From contig NZ_JAZIFX010000001.1 in NCBI RefSeq assembly GCF_036634175.1, positions 2,542,001 through 2,606,000 of the forward strand: a DNA stretch of 64,000 nt, given 5' to 3'. The position numbers were made by a program, and so were the translations under genes. The stretch is from Streptomyces sp. P9-A2 (lineage in GTDB: Bacteria; Actinomycetota; Actinomycetes; Streptomycetales; Streptomycetaceae). The notes below the pieces were generated by a model. That model was not told the DNA's origin. It searched no databases and worked only from the letters and a program-made list of their open reading frames with translations. Position 1 is the first letter of the stretch. Each line of letters starts with the position of its first letter. Below are positions 8,356 to 17,039 of this stretch, piece after piece.

Positions 8356-9588
8356 TCAGTCCACCAGATCCCTGACCACGGCGTCCGCCAGCAATCGTCC
8401 GCGCAGGGTGAGGGCCGCGCGCCCCTCCTCGTACGGGCCCGGCTGGAGCAGGCCGTCGGTGCGGGCCCTGCCGGCGGCCCGGAGGCCCTCCGCGCGGAGC
8501 AGCGACAGCGGGACGCCCTCCTTGAGGCGCAGTTCCAGCAGGATGCGCTCCACCCGGCGGTCCTCCTCGGAGAGAATCTCGCGCCCGGCACCCGGTGAGC
8601 GGCCCTCGGCCAGGGCCGCCGCGTACGCGCCGGGGTGCTTCACGTTCCACCAGCGCACCCCGCCCATGTGCGAGTGTGCCCCGGGGCCCGCGCCCCACCA
8701 GTCGGCGCCGCGCCAGTACAGCTCGTTGTGCAGGCAGCGGCCCGCGTCCGAGGTGGCCCAGTTCGACACCTCGTACCAGTCGAATCCGGCCGCCGACAGA
8801 ATCTCCTCGGCGATCAGATAGCGGTCGGCGTGGACGTCGTCGTCGGTCATCGGGACCTCGCCGCGCCGGATGCGGCGGGCGAGCTGGGTGCCCTCCTCGA
8901 CGATCAGGGCGTAGGCCGAGACGTGGTCGGGGCCCGCGCCGAGGGCCGCGTCCAGCGAGGCCCGCCAGTCGTCGTCGGACTCGCCGGGGGTGCCGTAGAT
9001 CAGGTCGAGGTTGACGTGCTCGAAGCCCGCCGCCCGCGCCTCGGCGACGCACGCCTCCGGACGGCCCGGGGTGTGCCTGCGGTCCAGGACCTTCAGTACA
9101 TGCTGCCGGGCGCTCTGCATGCCGAAGGAGATCCGGTTGAAGCCGCCCTCGCGCAGGGTGGCCAGATAGGCGGGGTCGACCGACTCCGGGTTCGCCTCGG
9201 TGGTGATCTCGGCGTCCGCCGCGAGCCCGAACTCGTCACGGATCGCGGCCAGCATCCGTACGAGGTCGTCGGCGGCCAACAGGGTCGGCGTACCGCCGCC
9301 GACGAAGACCGTGCGGACCTCGCGCGGGTCGTCGCCGAGCACCTTGCGGGCCAGGCGGACCTCGTCGGTCAGCGTGTCGGCGTAGTTGTCGCGGGACGCC
9401 AGGACTCCCCCGCTGCCGCGCAGCTCGGTGGCGGTGTAGGTGTTGAAGTCGCAGTAGCCGCAGCGGGTCGCGCAGTACGGCACGTGCAGGTAGAACCCGA
9501 GGGGGCGGTCGGCGGCCCCGGCGAGCGCGAACGCGGGGAGCGCGCCGTCGGCGGGGACGGGATCGCCGTCGGGGAGTGCGGAAGGCAT
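8356..9588 (-). CDS. hemW: radical SAM heme chaperone HemW (coproporphyrinogen oxidase-like)
   Basis: 410 residues from the ATG at 9588 (another ATG three codons upstream is possible). The radical SAM cluster motif CxxxCxxC is CATRCGYCDF near residue 40. The SAM-binding region is TVFVGGGTPTLL and the HemN-type second domain follows (ISFGMQSARQHVLKVLDRRHTP, LIYGTPGESDDDWRASLDAAL, HVSAYALIVEEGTQLARRIRRG). The family was long annotated as oxygen-independent coproporphyrinogen oxidase; members with this motif act as heme-insertion chaperones for respiratory enzymes. It stands next to the SpoIIE phosphatase gene on the same strand, 80 bases away. Confidence 0.9.
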   Translation of the reverse strand: MPSALPDGDPVPADGALPAFALAGAADRPLGFYLHVPYCATRCGYCDFNTYTATELRGSGGVLASRDNYADTLTDEVRLARKVLGDDPREVRTVFVGGGTPTLLAADDLVRMLAAIRDEFGLAADAEITTEANPESVDPAYLATLREGGFNRISFGMQSARQHVLKVLDRRHTPGRPEACVAEARAAGFEHVNLDLIYGTPGESDDDWRASLDAALGAGPDHVSAYALIVEEGTQLARRIRRGEVPMTDDDVHADRYLIAEEILSAAGFDWYEVSNWATSDAGRCLHNELYWRGADWWGAGPGAHSHMGGVRWWNVKHPGAYAAALAEGRSPGAGREILSEEDRRVERILLELRLKEGVPLSLLRAEGLRAAGRARTDGLLQPGPYEEGRAALTLRGRLLADAVVRDLVD

Positions 9589-9668
9589 GTGCTCCATTGT
9601 CCCGCACTGGTCCCGGTCCTTTCCCGCGTCTCCTTTCCGCCCCTCCTTTCCGCTCCGCGTCGCGGGTG

Positions 9669-11879
9669 TCAGTCCGCCTGGAGCACGAGCAGGGCGAGAT
9701 CGTCGGCCGGCGGCCGCTCGCCGAACTCGTGGACGAGCTGATGGATGCGTTCCGCCGTCAGCTCGGCGTCCAGTCCCACGCACCCGGCCAGCGCCGTGGC
9801 GAGCCCGTCCCCGTCGTCGAACTGGCGGGAGCCGGAGCGCCGCTCGGTGACGCCGTCGGTCACGCAGAGCAGGGTGTCACCGGAGCACAGCTCGAAGGTC
9901 TCGCTGGTGTAGGTGGCGTCCTCGACGACCCCGAGCAGGGTCTGCGGCTGGGCGACGGTACGGACCGTCCCGTCGGGCGAGAGCAGCAGCGGCAGGGGGT
10001 GCCCGGCGGAGCCGAGGGTGACACGGGCACGAACACGGCCGCCGCCGGCATCGGCACCGCCGCCGTCTCCGTTGCCTTCCTCACCTTCGTCTTCGACGAG
10101 GGTGAGCTCGCCGTAGAGGAGGGACAGGAAGCGGGTCTGGGGTCCGTCCCCGGGTGCGGTCGGGCGGGCGCCGGCGGCGACGAGGGCACGGGCGGCGGCG
10201 TCGGCGGCTTCCGTGGCGTCGTCCAGGAGCAGCTGGTTGACGCGGTCGAGGACGTCGGCGACGCGGTAGCCCTCGCGGGCGAGCAGCCGCAGCCAGGGGC
10301 GGGCCAGCCCGATGACGACGGCGGCCTCGGGGCCCTTGCCCTGGACGTCGCCGATGGCGAAGCACCAGCGGCCCTCACCGGCCTGGAACAGGTCGTAGAA
10401 GTCGCCGCTCGGTCCCCCCTTGTCGAGGGGCTCGTGGACGAACGCGGAGCGCAGGCCGGGGATCTCGGCGACGGCGCCGGGCAGCAGCCCACGCTGGAGC
10501 ACGGCGGAGATGGTGGCCTGGCGCGCGTACTGCCGGGCGGCGCCGATGGCGAGCGCCACGCGCCGCCCGAGATCCTCCACCAGCCCGGTGACCTCGTCCG
10601 GGAACCGCCCGATCCCGGCCCGCCCGATCACCAGTGTCCCCAGCGGCCGCCCACCGGCGACGAGACGGTAGGCGAGGGCGGTACCGAGGGCGGTGCCTGG
10701 GGCGGTGCCTGGGGTGGTGCCTGGGGTGGCCACGGAGACGCCGTAGTCGTACGGCAGGGTGTCGTACGACACTTCCGGCAGGCCGAAAGGCGTCTCCGGC
10801 AGACCGAAGCCCTCCGGCAGACGGCCGAGTCCGGCCTGCGGCGGGTCGAGCGCCTTCTCGGGCCAGGGGTAGCCGAGCGGGCCGGGGCACAACGGGTCGG
10901 AGAGAGGCGGCGGATTCTGCTCGAGCGCCCTGCTCAGTTCCTCGACGCGGCTCTCGTCCGCGTGCCAGACCCGGACGAGGCGGGGCCCGCCGGCCCGTGA
11001 CCCGTCGCTCCAGTCGCCATGGCCGGTGCTCTCGTCCTCCAGCCACACCGCGCACCAGTCGGCCAGCCGCGGCACGATCAGCTGCCCGGTGAGCGCGGCG
11101 ACGAGATCCTCGTCGAGCTGCCCGGCGAGCAGGTCGGACGCCTCGGCCAGGAACGACAGCGCCCCGCGCCCCAGCCAGGCCCCGTCCCGCCGGTACGGCC
11201 GGGACGCACGCCATGCCTCCCCGTCGGCCCCGTCCCGCGCAACGGGGACTCCGGCCCCGCGCGGTAGCCCCGGCTCCGACTCCCCCTCGTACGCGTACGC
11301 CTCGATCCAGTCGTCCGCACCTGCCGATTCGTCGATGCCGTCCGAGTCGCCCACGTCGTCCGTGCCGTCCACCGCGAGGCCCCGGGCCGGGATACGGGCC
11401 CAGACCGACTTCGTGTGCGTGCCGGGCCGGTAGGTGATCCCCCAGGCTTCGGAGAGCGCGGCCACGAGCCGCAGACCGCGCCCGTGGTCGGCGCTCTCGG
11501 GGCCCTCGCCGGGCGGCGCGTCCGACTCGCTGTCGCGCGGGGAGCGGGAGGGGTGGCGGTCGGCGACCTCGATGAGGAGCGCGCCGGTCTCCGCCTCGAG
11601 CCGGCAGCTCAGCCGTACCTCGGTCCCGGCGTGCACGACGGCGTTGGTGACCAGTTCGCTGGCGATGAGCGTGGCGTCGTCGCCGGCCCGGGTGGTGAGG
11701 TGCTCGGCACCGGGCAGTGCGCTTTCCGTCCACTCGGCGAGCGCCGCCCGCACCAGGGCCCGCGCGGACCCCGGGGCGAGAGGGCCGCCGGTCAGGGTCG
11801 CGTCCGCCCGCGCATAAGCCCGCGTGGACGCCTCCGAGGCGACACACGAGGTCTCCCGTTGCGTCGGAATGGCCCCCAT
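9669..11879 (-). CDS. PP2C-type SpoIIE phosphatase with N-terminal ATP-binding (anti-sigma-like) domain
   Basis: 736 residues from the ATG at 11879, chosen because GGGAG lies 6 bases upstream; the frame is open to 12002. Residues 35-160 form a GHKL kinase-like domain (LIASELVTNAVVHAG, LLIEVADRHPS, HGRGLRLVAALSEAWG). A GAF-like sensor region follows. The C-terminal 220 residues are a PP2C/SpoIIE phosphatase (GGPSGDFYDLFQAGEGRWCFAIGDVQGKGPEAAVV, TLLCVTDGVTERR). The protein probably both phosphorylates and dephosphorylates anti-anti-sigma partners. A short Gly/Thr/Pro repeat (about 10675-10725) lies in the linker. No membrane segment is seen. Confidence 0.88.
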   Translation of the reverse strand: MGAIPTQRETSCVASEASTRAYARADATLTGGPLAPGSARALVRAALAEWTESALPGAEHLTTRAGDDATLIASELVTNAVVHAGTEVRLSCRLEAETGALLIEVADRHPSRSPRDSESDAPPGEGPESADHGRGLRLVAALSEAWGITYRPGTHTKSVWARIPARGLAVDGTDDVGDSDGIDESAGADDWIEAYAYEGESEPGLPRGAGVPVARDGADGEAWRASRPYRRDGAWLGRGALSFLAEASDLLAGQLDEDLVAALTGQLIVPRLADWCAVWLEDESTGHGDWSDGSRAGGPRLVRVWHADESRVEELSRALEQNPPPLSDPLCPGPLGYPWPEKALDPPQAGLGRLPEGFGLPETPFGLPEVSYDTLPYDYGVSVATPGTTPGTAPGTALGTALAYRLVAGGRPLGTLVIGRAGIGRFPDEVTGLVEDLGRRVALAIGAARQYARQATISAVLQRGLLPGAVAEIPGLRSAFVHEPLDKGGPSGDFYDLFQAGEGRWCFAIGDVQGKGPEAAVVIGLARPWLRLLAREGYRVADVLDRVNQLLLDDATEAADAAARALVAAGARPTAPGDGPQTRFLSLLYGELTLVEDEGEEGNGDGGGADAGGGRVRARVTLGSAGHPLPLLLSPDGTVRTVAQPQTLLGVVEDATYTSETFELCSGDTLLCVTDGVTERRSGSRQFDDGDGLATALAGCVGLDAELTAERIHQLVHEFGERPPADDLALLVLQAD

Positions 11880-12058
11880 GGGCAGCTCCCGGACTGTTCG
11901 TACGAATACACCTCGATCAATACCGTCAGGGTGACAGACCGACCCTACCCATAAGCAACGAGTTACCGAAGTGGACCACCGAGAGCGGGAACAGTGCCCC
12001 ACACCCGGTCAGGAACTGGCCGAAAATCGATCACTTTCGAGCAATCACGTCGGAACGC

Positions 12059-12436
12059 TCAGATGCGCTGAACGTAGGGAGCCCGCCACGCGGGCGAAGG
12101 GTCCGCGCCGAGCTCCGTCCAGTATTCGCGGCCGCTGGTGATCAGACCGTCGTGAACGGTCCAGAAGGACGCCACCCGGTGAACGCCCATCGTGTCGTGC
12201 GGGACCTCGACCTCGGAGACCACGTCGTCCCCGGACGACACGATGCGCAGGACGTCGATCGACCATCCCTCCGGGTACTCCGCGTTGATCCGCACGTAGT
12301 TCTCCCGGCCGAGGATGCGCTCACCGCTGACCGGCCACTCCACGACGACATCGGCTGCCAGCAACTCGCCGACGCCTTCCCAGTCCCGGTCCTGCATGCG
12401 ACCCCAGAGCATCCGAACAGTGGCTGCAGATTCCAT
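12059..12436 (-). CDS. SnoaL-like / NTF2-fold protein
   Basis: 125 residues from the ATG at 12436 (MESAATVRMLWGRMQDRDWEG). The open frame continues upstream, but that part is antisense to a DUF4291 remnant. The sequence is a typical alpha+beta cone: helix 1-2 with RDWEGVGELLAADVVVEWPVSGERILGRENYVRIN, then strands VEVPHDTMGVHRVASFWTVHDGLITSGREYWTE. Such small proteins include polyketide cyclases, isomerases and ligand binders, and the active-site acid cannot be assigned by eye. It marks the left edge of the accessory island. Confidence 0.78.
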   Translation of the reverse strand: MESAATVRMLWGRMQDRDWEGVGELLAADVVVEWPVSGERILGRENYVRINAEYPEGWSIDVLRIVSSGDDVVSEVEVPHDTMGVHRVASFWTVHDGLITSGREYWTELGADPSPAWRAPYVQRI

Positions 12437-12530
12437 GACCGCATCCTGCACCGCACCACTGACAGCGGGGTCGGGCTCCCGCCACCGTAATTCGATGGCG
12501 TGCGCGCACCAGCGTGCCCACCCTGTTCCC

Positions 12531-12674
12531 GTGACAGAACCCAAGTACCGGATCCGCGCCCTGCACACGGACTCCACGATCACCGTCCACCAGGCGTACC
12601 CGCCGGAGATCGGCCTGCCGGCGGCCGGGGAAGGCCGTTTCCCCCCGGTGCGGCAACGGGACCGGATGACATGA
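12531..12674 (+). pseudogene. DUF4291 remnant 1 (N-terminal third)
   Basis: From GTG at 12531 the frame reads MTEPKYRIRALHTDSTITVH, then QAYPPEIGLP and QRDRMT before a TGA at 12672. This matches the first ~45 residues of the intact DUF4291 protein encoded 280 bp downstream (RGIRALHTASTITVYQAYAP). Homology stops at the MTWIKP codons, where the sequence changes to the shared repeat at 12666-12699. It is a truncated, presumably non-functional copy. The 282-bp gap from here to 12956 holds nothing else I can name. Confidence 0.85.
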
Positions 12675-12699
12675 GCCATCAAGCCGCGTTCACAGACCT
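12666..12699 (+). repeat. 34-bp island repeat, copy 1
   Basis: This begins in the last codons of DUF4291 remnant 1 and includes ATCAAGCCGCGTTCACAGAC. It matches 31 of 34 bases of copy 2 (16008-16041, opposite strand). A third, partly inverted copy lies at 18494-18540. Confidence 0.8.
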
Positions 12700-12956
12700 T
12701 GCACGTCTCCGGGCACCTGACGACGGCCACACGTAGCTGATTGCCCTGGTTGGAACGAACCGGGGGGCGTCTTGTGCGATAGGGATCGCCTCAGCACCGC
12801 AGACCACGAATAGCCGCCCTTTGTGAATCCGGTGTCTGAAGAAGGTGGCCATGAGACCGGCAACTCGCACGGTGCTGCGGCTGGTGTGCTCCGCTGTAGC
12901 GAGCAGCGGTCGAAAATCGGTGGCCACCTGAGCCGGCCGCCCCCACGCTGTACGCC

Positions 12957-13550
12957 ATGGAAGAACCGCACCGCGGGATCCGCGCGCTCCACACGGCATC
13001 CACGATCACCGTCTACCAGGCGTACGCCCCGGAAATCGGACTGCCTGCCGTCCGCGACGGCCGCTTTCCGCCCGCGTGGCTGCGGGATCGCATGACGTGG
13101 ATTAAGCCCAGCTTCCTGTGGATGATGTACCGCTCCAACTGGGGCACGAGCACCGGGCAGGAGACCGTTCTTGCTGTGGAGATCGCTCGCGACGGCTTCG
13201 ACTGGGCGCTGCGCCACGCCTGTCTGTCGAGCTACGTCCGCGGGCTGCACCCTGATCGAAGCACCTGGCAGCGCGACCTCAAGCGCGCACCGGCCCGTGT
13301 CCAATGGGATCCCGAACGCGATCTGAACCTACGTCCCCTGTCGTACCGCTCGCTGCAACTCGGGCTCTCGGGTGAGGCCGCGACGCGTTACGCGGACGAG
13401 TGGACCCTGTCCATCAGAGACGTGACACCACTCGCCCGCGAAATCCGCACGCTCGTCAGTCGCGGCGATACGGCCTCCGCGACACGGCTGCTTCCCCAGG
13501 AACAGCGATATCCCGCCAGCGACGAACTGCTGGCCCACCTGTGTCCCTGA
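12957..13550 (+). CDS. DUF4291 family protein (intact copy)
   Basis: 197 residues, the full family length. Conserved blocks are RGIRALHTASTITVYQAYAPEIG, DRMTWIKPSFLWMMYRSNWGT, QETVLAVEIARDGFDWALRHACLS, VQWDPERDLNLRPLSYRSLQLGLSGEAATRYADEW and ITDVTPLA-like IRDVTPLAREI. It is a cytosolic alpha/beta protein; I know of no established function, although conserved Trp, Met and Arg residues suggest a ligand pocket. Three damaged relatives lie within 10 kb, making this the probable parent or the last survivor. The IS607-type element begins just downstream. Confidence 0.9.
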   Translation: MEEPHRGIRALHTASTITVYQAYAPEIGLPAVRDGRFPPAWLRDRMTWIKPSFLWMMYRSNWGTSTGQETVLAVEIARDGFDWALRHACLSSYVRGLHPDRSTWQRDLKRAPARVQWDPERDLNLRPLSYRSLQLGLSGEAATRYADEWTLSIRDVTPLAREIRTLVSRGDTASATRLLPQEQRYPASDELLAHLCP

Positions 13551-13659
13551 CCAGCGATCCGAACAAGGGGAGGTCGGCATCGCTCAGGGGTTGTAACTGC
13601 TCTCGAATGAGTGTTCATAAGTGTCTTTTAGGTGTTATGAGTGCTGTATGGTCTCGTGT

Positions 13660-14238
13660 ATGAACCTGACGGAATGGGCGCGCGCACAGGGAATCGCCCC
13701 GCGTACCGCGTATCGCTGGTTCCGTGAGGGCACGTTGCCGGTCCCTGCGGAGCGAGTGGGGCCGCGCACGATCCTGGTCAACATCGACGCGAACACCTCA
13801 CCCTCGGCGACAGGTGGTGTGGGCCTGTATGCCCGCGTCTCCTCTCACGATCAGAAGGCCGACCTGGAGCGGCAGACCGCCCGCTTGTCGGCGTGGGCCG
13901 CAAAGGCCGGACACCAGGTCGTCCGTGTCGAATCCGAGATCGCCTCGGGCATGAACGGCGCCCGTACCAAGGCGCGTCGCCTGCTGGCCGACCCGAAGGT
14001 GACCACCGTGGTGGTGGAACACAAGGACCGCCTCGGCCGCATGAACGTCGAACTCGTCGAAGCCGCACTGTCCGCCACTGGCCGCCGACTCGTTGTCCTC
14101 GGTGACGGCGAAGTCGAAGACGACCTGGTACGCGACATGGTGGAGGTACTGACCTCGTTCTGCGCCCGCTTGTACGGCCGCCGCAGTGCGAAGAACCGTG
14201 CCGAGAAGGCCCTGGAAGCGGCTGCCGCCGATGAGTAA
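13660..14238 (+). CDS. tnpA: IS607-family serine recombinase / transposase TnpA
   Basis: 192 residues from the ATG at 13660 (MNLTEWARAQGIAPRTAYRW). The N-terminal MerR-like helix-turn-helix (residues 3-40) recognises DNA. The catalytic serine-recombinase domain has YARVSSHDQKADLERQ, with the nucleophile Ser at residue 61 or 62. It also has ESEIASGMNGARTKARRLL, VVVEHKDRLGRMNVELVEA and the LTSFCARLYGRRSAKNRAEKALE tail. This HTH-before-catalytic order is the IS607 signature. The coding region ends eight bases inside tnpB. Confidence 0.93.
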   Translation: MNLTEWARAQGIAPRTAYRWFREGTLPVPAERVGPRTILVNIDANTSPSATGGVGLYARVSSHDQKADLERQTARLSAWAAKAGHQVVRVESEIASGMNGARTKARRLLADPKVTTVVVEHKDRLGRMNVELVEAALSATGRRLVVLGDGEVEDDLVRDMVEVLTSFCARLYGRRSAKNRAEKALEAAAADE

Positions 14239-15868
14239 GAAGCAGATCCGTACCCTCGACGATCCGTTCGTCGCCCCCGGCCCGTCCGGGGTGGCGATAC
14301 GTGACCGCCTCAAGCAGCTCACTCCAGAAGACGAGAAGGTGTTGCGCCTGGTCGGCGGACACCTGGGGCGCCTGGCATCGCTGGACCTCAAGCAGCGGTG
14401 CTCCGACGGCCTGGAGCACAACAGTGACATGTGGGCGGCCCGTAAGCAGGCACTGACGGCCGAGTCGTCCTCACGCTGGGCCGGGAGCATCACGAAGGCG
14501 ACCCACGATCAGTGGGCGCTCTCCCGGCGTTGTCAGCTTGCGCACCTCCAGGGCCTTGAGGCCGGTGCGCGGACGCTGATGCACCGCCTGTCGCAGCCCA
14601 TCGGGGAGAAGGGAACCAAGCGGGCTCCGGGCGGCTACCGGTCGAAGGGAGAGTGGTTTTACAAGTCCCGACGCCTGGCGGTCCTGGAGCACCGTCTCGA
14701 CGTGGCTCGCGCTGAGCGTGAGGCCGGCGTCGTGCACGTCGTTCGCGGCGGCAGGCGGATGCTCAACACCCGGCACAACCTGGAAAAGGCCGGGCTCACC
14801 GAGGATCGGTGGCACGAGCGTTGGGAGGCCGAGCGCTGGTTTTTCGCCGCCGACGGCGAATCCGGGAAGCGGTTCGGGAACGAGACGATCCGCGTCACCC
14901 CGGACGGCGAGGTGTCCATCAGGCTGCCGGCACCGCTCGCCCACCTGGCCAACAGCAAGCATGGCCGGTACGTGCTCGCCTCGAAGGTCGCCTTCGTCCA
15001 CCGGGGCGGCGAGTGGCGCGACCGCATCGAGCAGAACCGGGCCGTCGCCTACCGCGTCCACCTCGACGTGCGGCGCGGCCGCTGGTACCTCACCGCCTCG
15101 TGGACCAAGCCCGTCGTCAAGACGGTTCCGCTGGAGACCGCCCGCGCCCGGGGCATGGTCGGTGTGGACACCAACGCCGACCACTTCGCCGCCTACCGGC
15201 TCGACCGGCACGGCAACCCGATCGGCTCTCCGCGCCGCTTCGCCTACGACCTGTCCGGCACCGCAGAGCACCGCGACGCCCAGATCCGGCACGCCCTCAC
15301 CCGGCTCCTGCACTGGACCAGGCAGACCGGCGCGCAGGCGGTCGGGATCGAGAACCTGGACTTCGCCGCCGAGAAGACCCGTGAGAAACACGGCCGCAAG
15401 AAGCGGTTCCGGCAGCTCATCTCCGGCATGCCCACCGGCAAGCTCAAGGCCCGCATCGTGTCCATGGCCGCCGAACACGGCATTGCCATCGTCGCCGTCG
15501 ACCCGGCGTACACCTCCATGTGGGGCGACCAGCACTGGCGCAAGCCCCTCACCGGCAAGACCCGTCACATGACCCGCCATGACGCCGCCTCGGTGGCGAT
15601 CGGCAGACGCGCCCTCGGGCACCCGATCCGGCGACGGACGGCACCGCCCCGGCATCACCAGAGCGATGGTGCCGGGCATCGGACCGTCCAGGCCGATCGT
15701 GGTGACCGAGGACGTGAGGAAACCCGCCACCCCGTCACGGAACGTGCACAGGATGCACGCCGCCGGACAGGGACAACCAGAACGCGGGAGACCAGCACAT
15801 CCAACACCGTTCGGGATGCGCGCAGTTCCGGGACGTGGGTCCAAGACCCACTCCTGGACACTGTTTAG
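14231..15868 (+). CDS. tnpB: TnpB-type RNA-guided nuclease of an IS607 element (zinc-finger-less variant)
   Basis: 545 residues from the ATG at 14231, overlapping tnpA by eight bases. RuvC-like catalytic residues are D313 (GVDTNADHFAAYR), E374 (AVGIENLDFAAEKTR) and D451 (TRHDAASVAIGRR), so the D-E-D triad is intact. The region that normally carries the CxxC...CxxC zinc finger reads VDPAYTSMWGDQHWRKPL and has no cysteine. The protein is longer than typical TnpB (about 400 residues) and has a very basic C-terminal tail. Known TnpB proteins cut DNA guided by an RNA made from the element's right end. The hairpin at 15827-15858 lies in that position. Confidence 0.9.
   Translation: MSKKQIRTLDDPFVAPGPSGVAIRDRLKQLTPEDEKVLRLVGGHLGRLASLDLKQRCSDGLEHNSDMWAARKQALTAESSSRWAGSITKATHDQWALSRRCQLAHLQGLEAGARTLMHRLSQPIGEKGTKRAPGGYRSKGEWFYKSRRLAVLEHRLDVARAEREAGVVHVVRGGRRMLNTRHNLEKAGLTEDRWHERWEAERWFFAADGESGKRFGNETIRVTPDGEVSIRLPAPLAHLANSKHGRYVLASKVAFVHRGGEWRDRIEQNRAVAYRVHLDVRRGRWYLTASWTKPVVKTVPLETARARGMVGVDTNADHFAAYRLDRHGNPIGSPRRFAYDLSGTAEHRDAQIRHALTRLLHWTRQTGAQAVGIENLDFAAEKTREKHGRKKRFRQLISGMPTGKLKARIVSMAAEHGIAIVAVDPAYTSMWGDQHWRKPLTGKTRHMTRHDAASVAIGRRALGHPIRRRTAPPRHHQSDGAGHRTVQADRGDRGREETRHPVTERAQDARRRTGTTRTRETSTSNTVRDARSSGTWVQDPLLDTV
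15827..15858 (+). ncRNA. candidate omega-RNA (reRNA) 3' stem-loop or terminator overlapping the tnpB 3' end
   Basis: A two-part stem: GTGGGTC-CAA-GACCCAC is perfect, extended outside by seven more pairs (TCCGGGA with TCCTGGA, one G-U) after a single bulged C. It lies in the last codons of tnpB, where TnpB guide RNAs are encoded. A plain transcription terminator is the alternative. Confidence 0.45.
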
Positions 15869-16007
15869 GAACGGTTACATGGCAGCACAGGCTCACTGGG
15901 ACGGAGGGCAAGCCAGATGACCTCCCGCCTCAGGGCCGCTGTCCGTCCCACCCGCGAGGCGAGGTACACGCTGGCAGCCGTTCTCGGTCATGCGAGCAGC
16001 ATGGATG

Positions 16008-16041
16008 AGGTCTGTGAACGCGGCTTGATGACCCACGTCAT
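16008..16041 (-). repeat. 34-bp island repeat, copy 2
   Basis: Reverse-strand copy of the repeat at 12666-12699 (three differences). Here too it is fused to the broken end of a DUF4291 fragment, directly after the codons for DRMTW. Confidence 0.8.
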
Positions 16042-16213
16042 TCGATCTCGCTGCCAGGCTGCGGGGAAGCGGCCCTCCCGGGCTGCGGGCAGGCCGATCT
16101 CCGGTTGGATAGGCCTGGTGGACGATGACCGTGGAGTCGGTGTGGCGGGCGCGGATCCGGTGCTTGATTTCTCCCACGGTGACAGCGTGCGGAACCTGTT
16201 CGACGCGCGCCAT
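16023..16213 (-). pseudogene. DUF4291 remnant 2 (N-terminal third, frameshifted)
   Basis: Reading left from the ATG at 16213 (or GTG at 16177) gives EIKHRIRARHTDSTVIVHQAYP. After a one-base insertion near 16105 the match continues in another frame as PEIGLPAAREGRFPAAWQRD, then RMTW. Homology then ends at the shared 34-bp repeat, as in remnant 1. The gene is therefore both frameshifted and truncated. The 180 bp between here and the next gene (16397) show nothing recognisable. Confidence 0.82.
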
Positions 16214-16396
16214 CGAATTATCCGGGCACTCAGTCGCGTTCCGCGCCACGCGTAGCGACGGTGCAGCCGTCGACACCCCGACCACCACGTCACTATGCGT
16301 TCCACGGTCCAGCGACGGCGGCCCGGCCGACGCGACCCCTCGACGTCTCGACGGGCCGCGTGAGGTGCCGTCACCATCCGGGCCGAGGCGTACGGG

Positions 16397-16903
16397 TCAG
16401 GCTCGGGGTGGCAGGACTCGCGCGGGGCCCGCTCCGGCGGGGCCTCGCAGCTCGGCCCAGACGGTCTTGCCGGAGGGGTGACGGGGTGTGACCCCCCACC
16501 GGGCAGCGAGTGCGTTCACGAGGAGCAGTCCCCGACCGTGCTCGCCGGTCGGGCACGAGGTCTCCGCCGGGGCGGGCAGCCGCTCGCCCCGGCAGTCGGC
16601 GACCTCGACCCGCAGGGTGCTCACGCAGCTTCCGGGGAGCGGGGTGAGGGTCATCGTGAGCAGGAAGTCCCGCCCAGGCACGACACCGTGCGTGACCGCG
16701 TTCGCGGCGAGTTCACCGACGACCAGTGCGGCGGACTCCAGATGTTCGCTGCCCGTGGCCCACCCCCAGTCCGACAACTTCTGGACCGCCAGCAGGCGTG
16801 CGAGGCGCGCCCCGTGCCGCGTCGAACTGAGCTGCCGGCTGAAGCGCGCGGGAGGGGACGCGATGGGAGACGAGAGGCGATGGTCACCGATTTCATACTT
16901 CAT
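16397..16903 (-). CDS. ATP-binding protein (anti-sigma factor-like GHKL domain)
   Basis: 168 residues from the ATG at 16903 (MKYEIGDHRLSSPIASPPARF); a start six codons upstream is possible. It is a single HATPase_c/RsbW-like domain: VVGELAANAVTHGVVPGRDFLL (N box), LRVEVADCRGERLP (G1) and GEHGRGLLLVNALAARWGV (G2). It is divergent from an HTH-DUF5753 regulator and a DUF397 gene, the classic streptomycete trio related to the whiJ/abaA loci. The trio is thought to tune development or antibiotic production, but partner specificity is unknown. Confidence 0.88.
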   Translation of the reverse strand: MKYEIGDHRLSSPIASPPARFSRQLSSTRHGARLARLLAVQKLSDWGWATGSEHLESAALVVGELAANAVTHGVVPGRDFLLTMTLTPLPGSCVSTLRVEVADCRGERLPAPAETSCPTGEHGRGLLLVNALAARWGVTPRHPSGKTVWAELRGPAGAGPARVLPPRA

Positions 16904-17039
16904 GTGACAGAGCGTGTCCAAGTGGTCGTACGCTGACCAGAGGAATCATCGGTACCACAGGCGCCTGTACCGCCGCTGACGGTTGCGTGTCCGTACTGAC
17001 GGAAGTAACCGTGCGGCGCGCGAGCGAGTTGGGGGACGA

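Larger units (their letters stand above)
13560..15870 (+). mobile_element. IS607-type element (serine recombinase + TnpB)
   Basis: An element built from an IS607 TnpA-like serine recombinase and an overlapping TnpB. IS607 elements lack terminal inverted repeats and target duplications, so the ends cannot be fixed by eye. The left end lies between the DUF4291 stop (13550) and tnpA (13660). The right end is near or after the hairpin at 15827-15858 and the tnpB stop at 15868. It separates the intact DUF4291 gene from remnant 2. Confidence 0.8.

Noticed and set aside
13621..13659. Longer tnpA start at GTG 13621
   Set aside because: The added residues (Cys-rich, MSFRCYECC) are outside the IS607 family alignment, and the ATG at 13660 gives the canonical HTH start.
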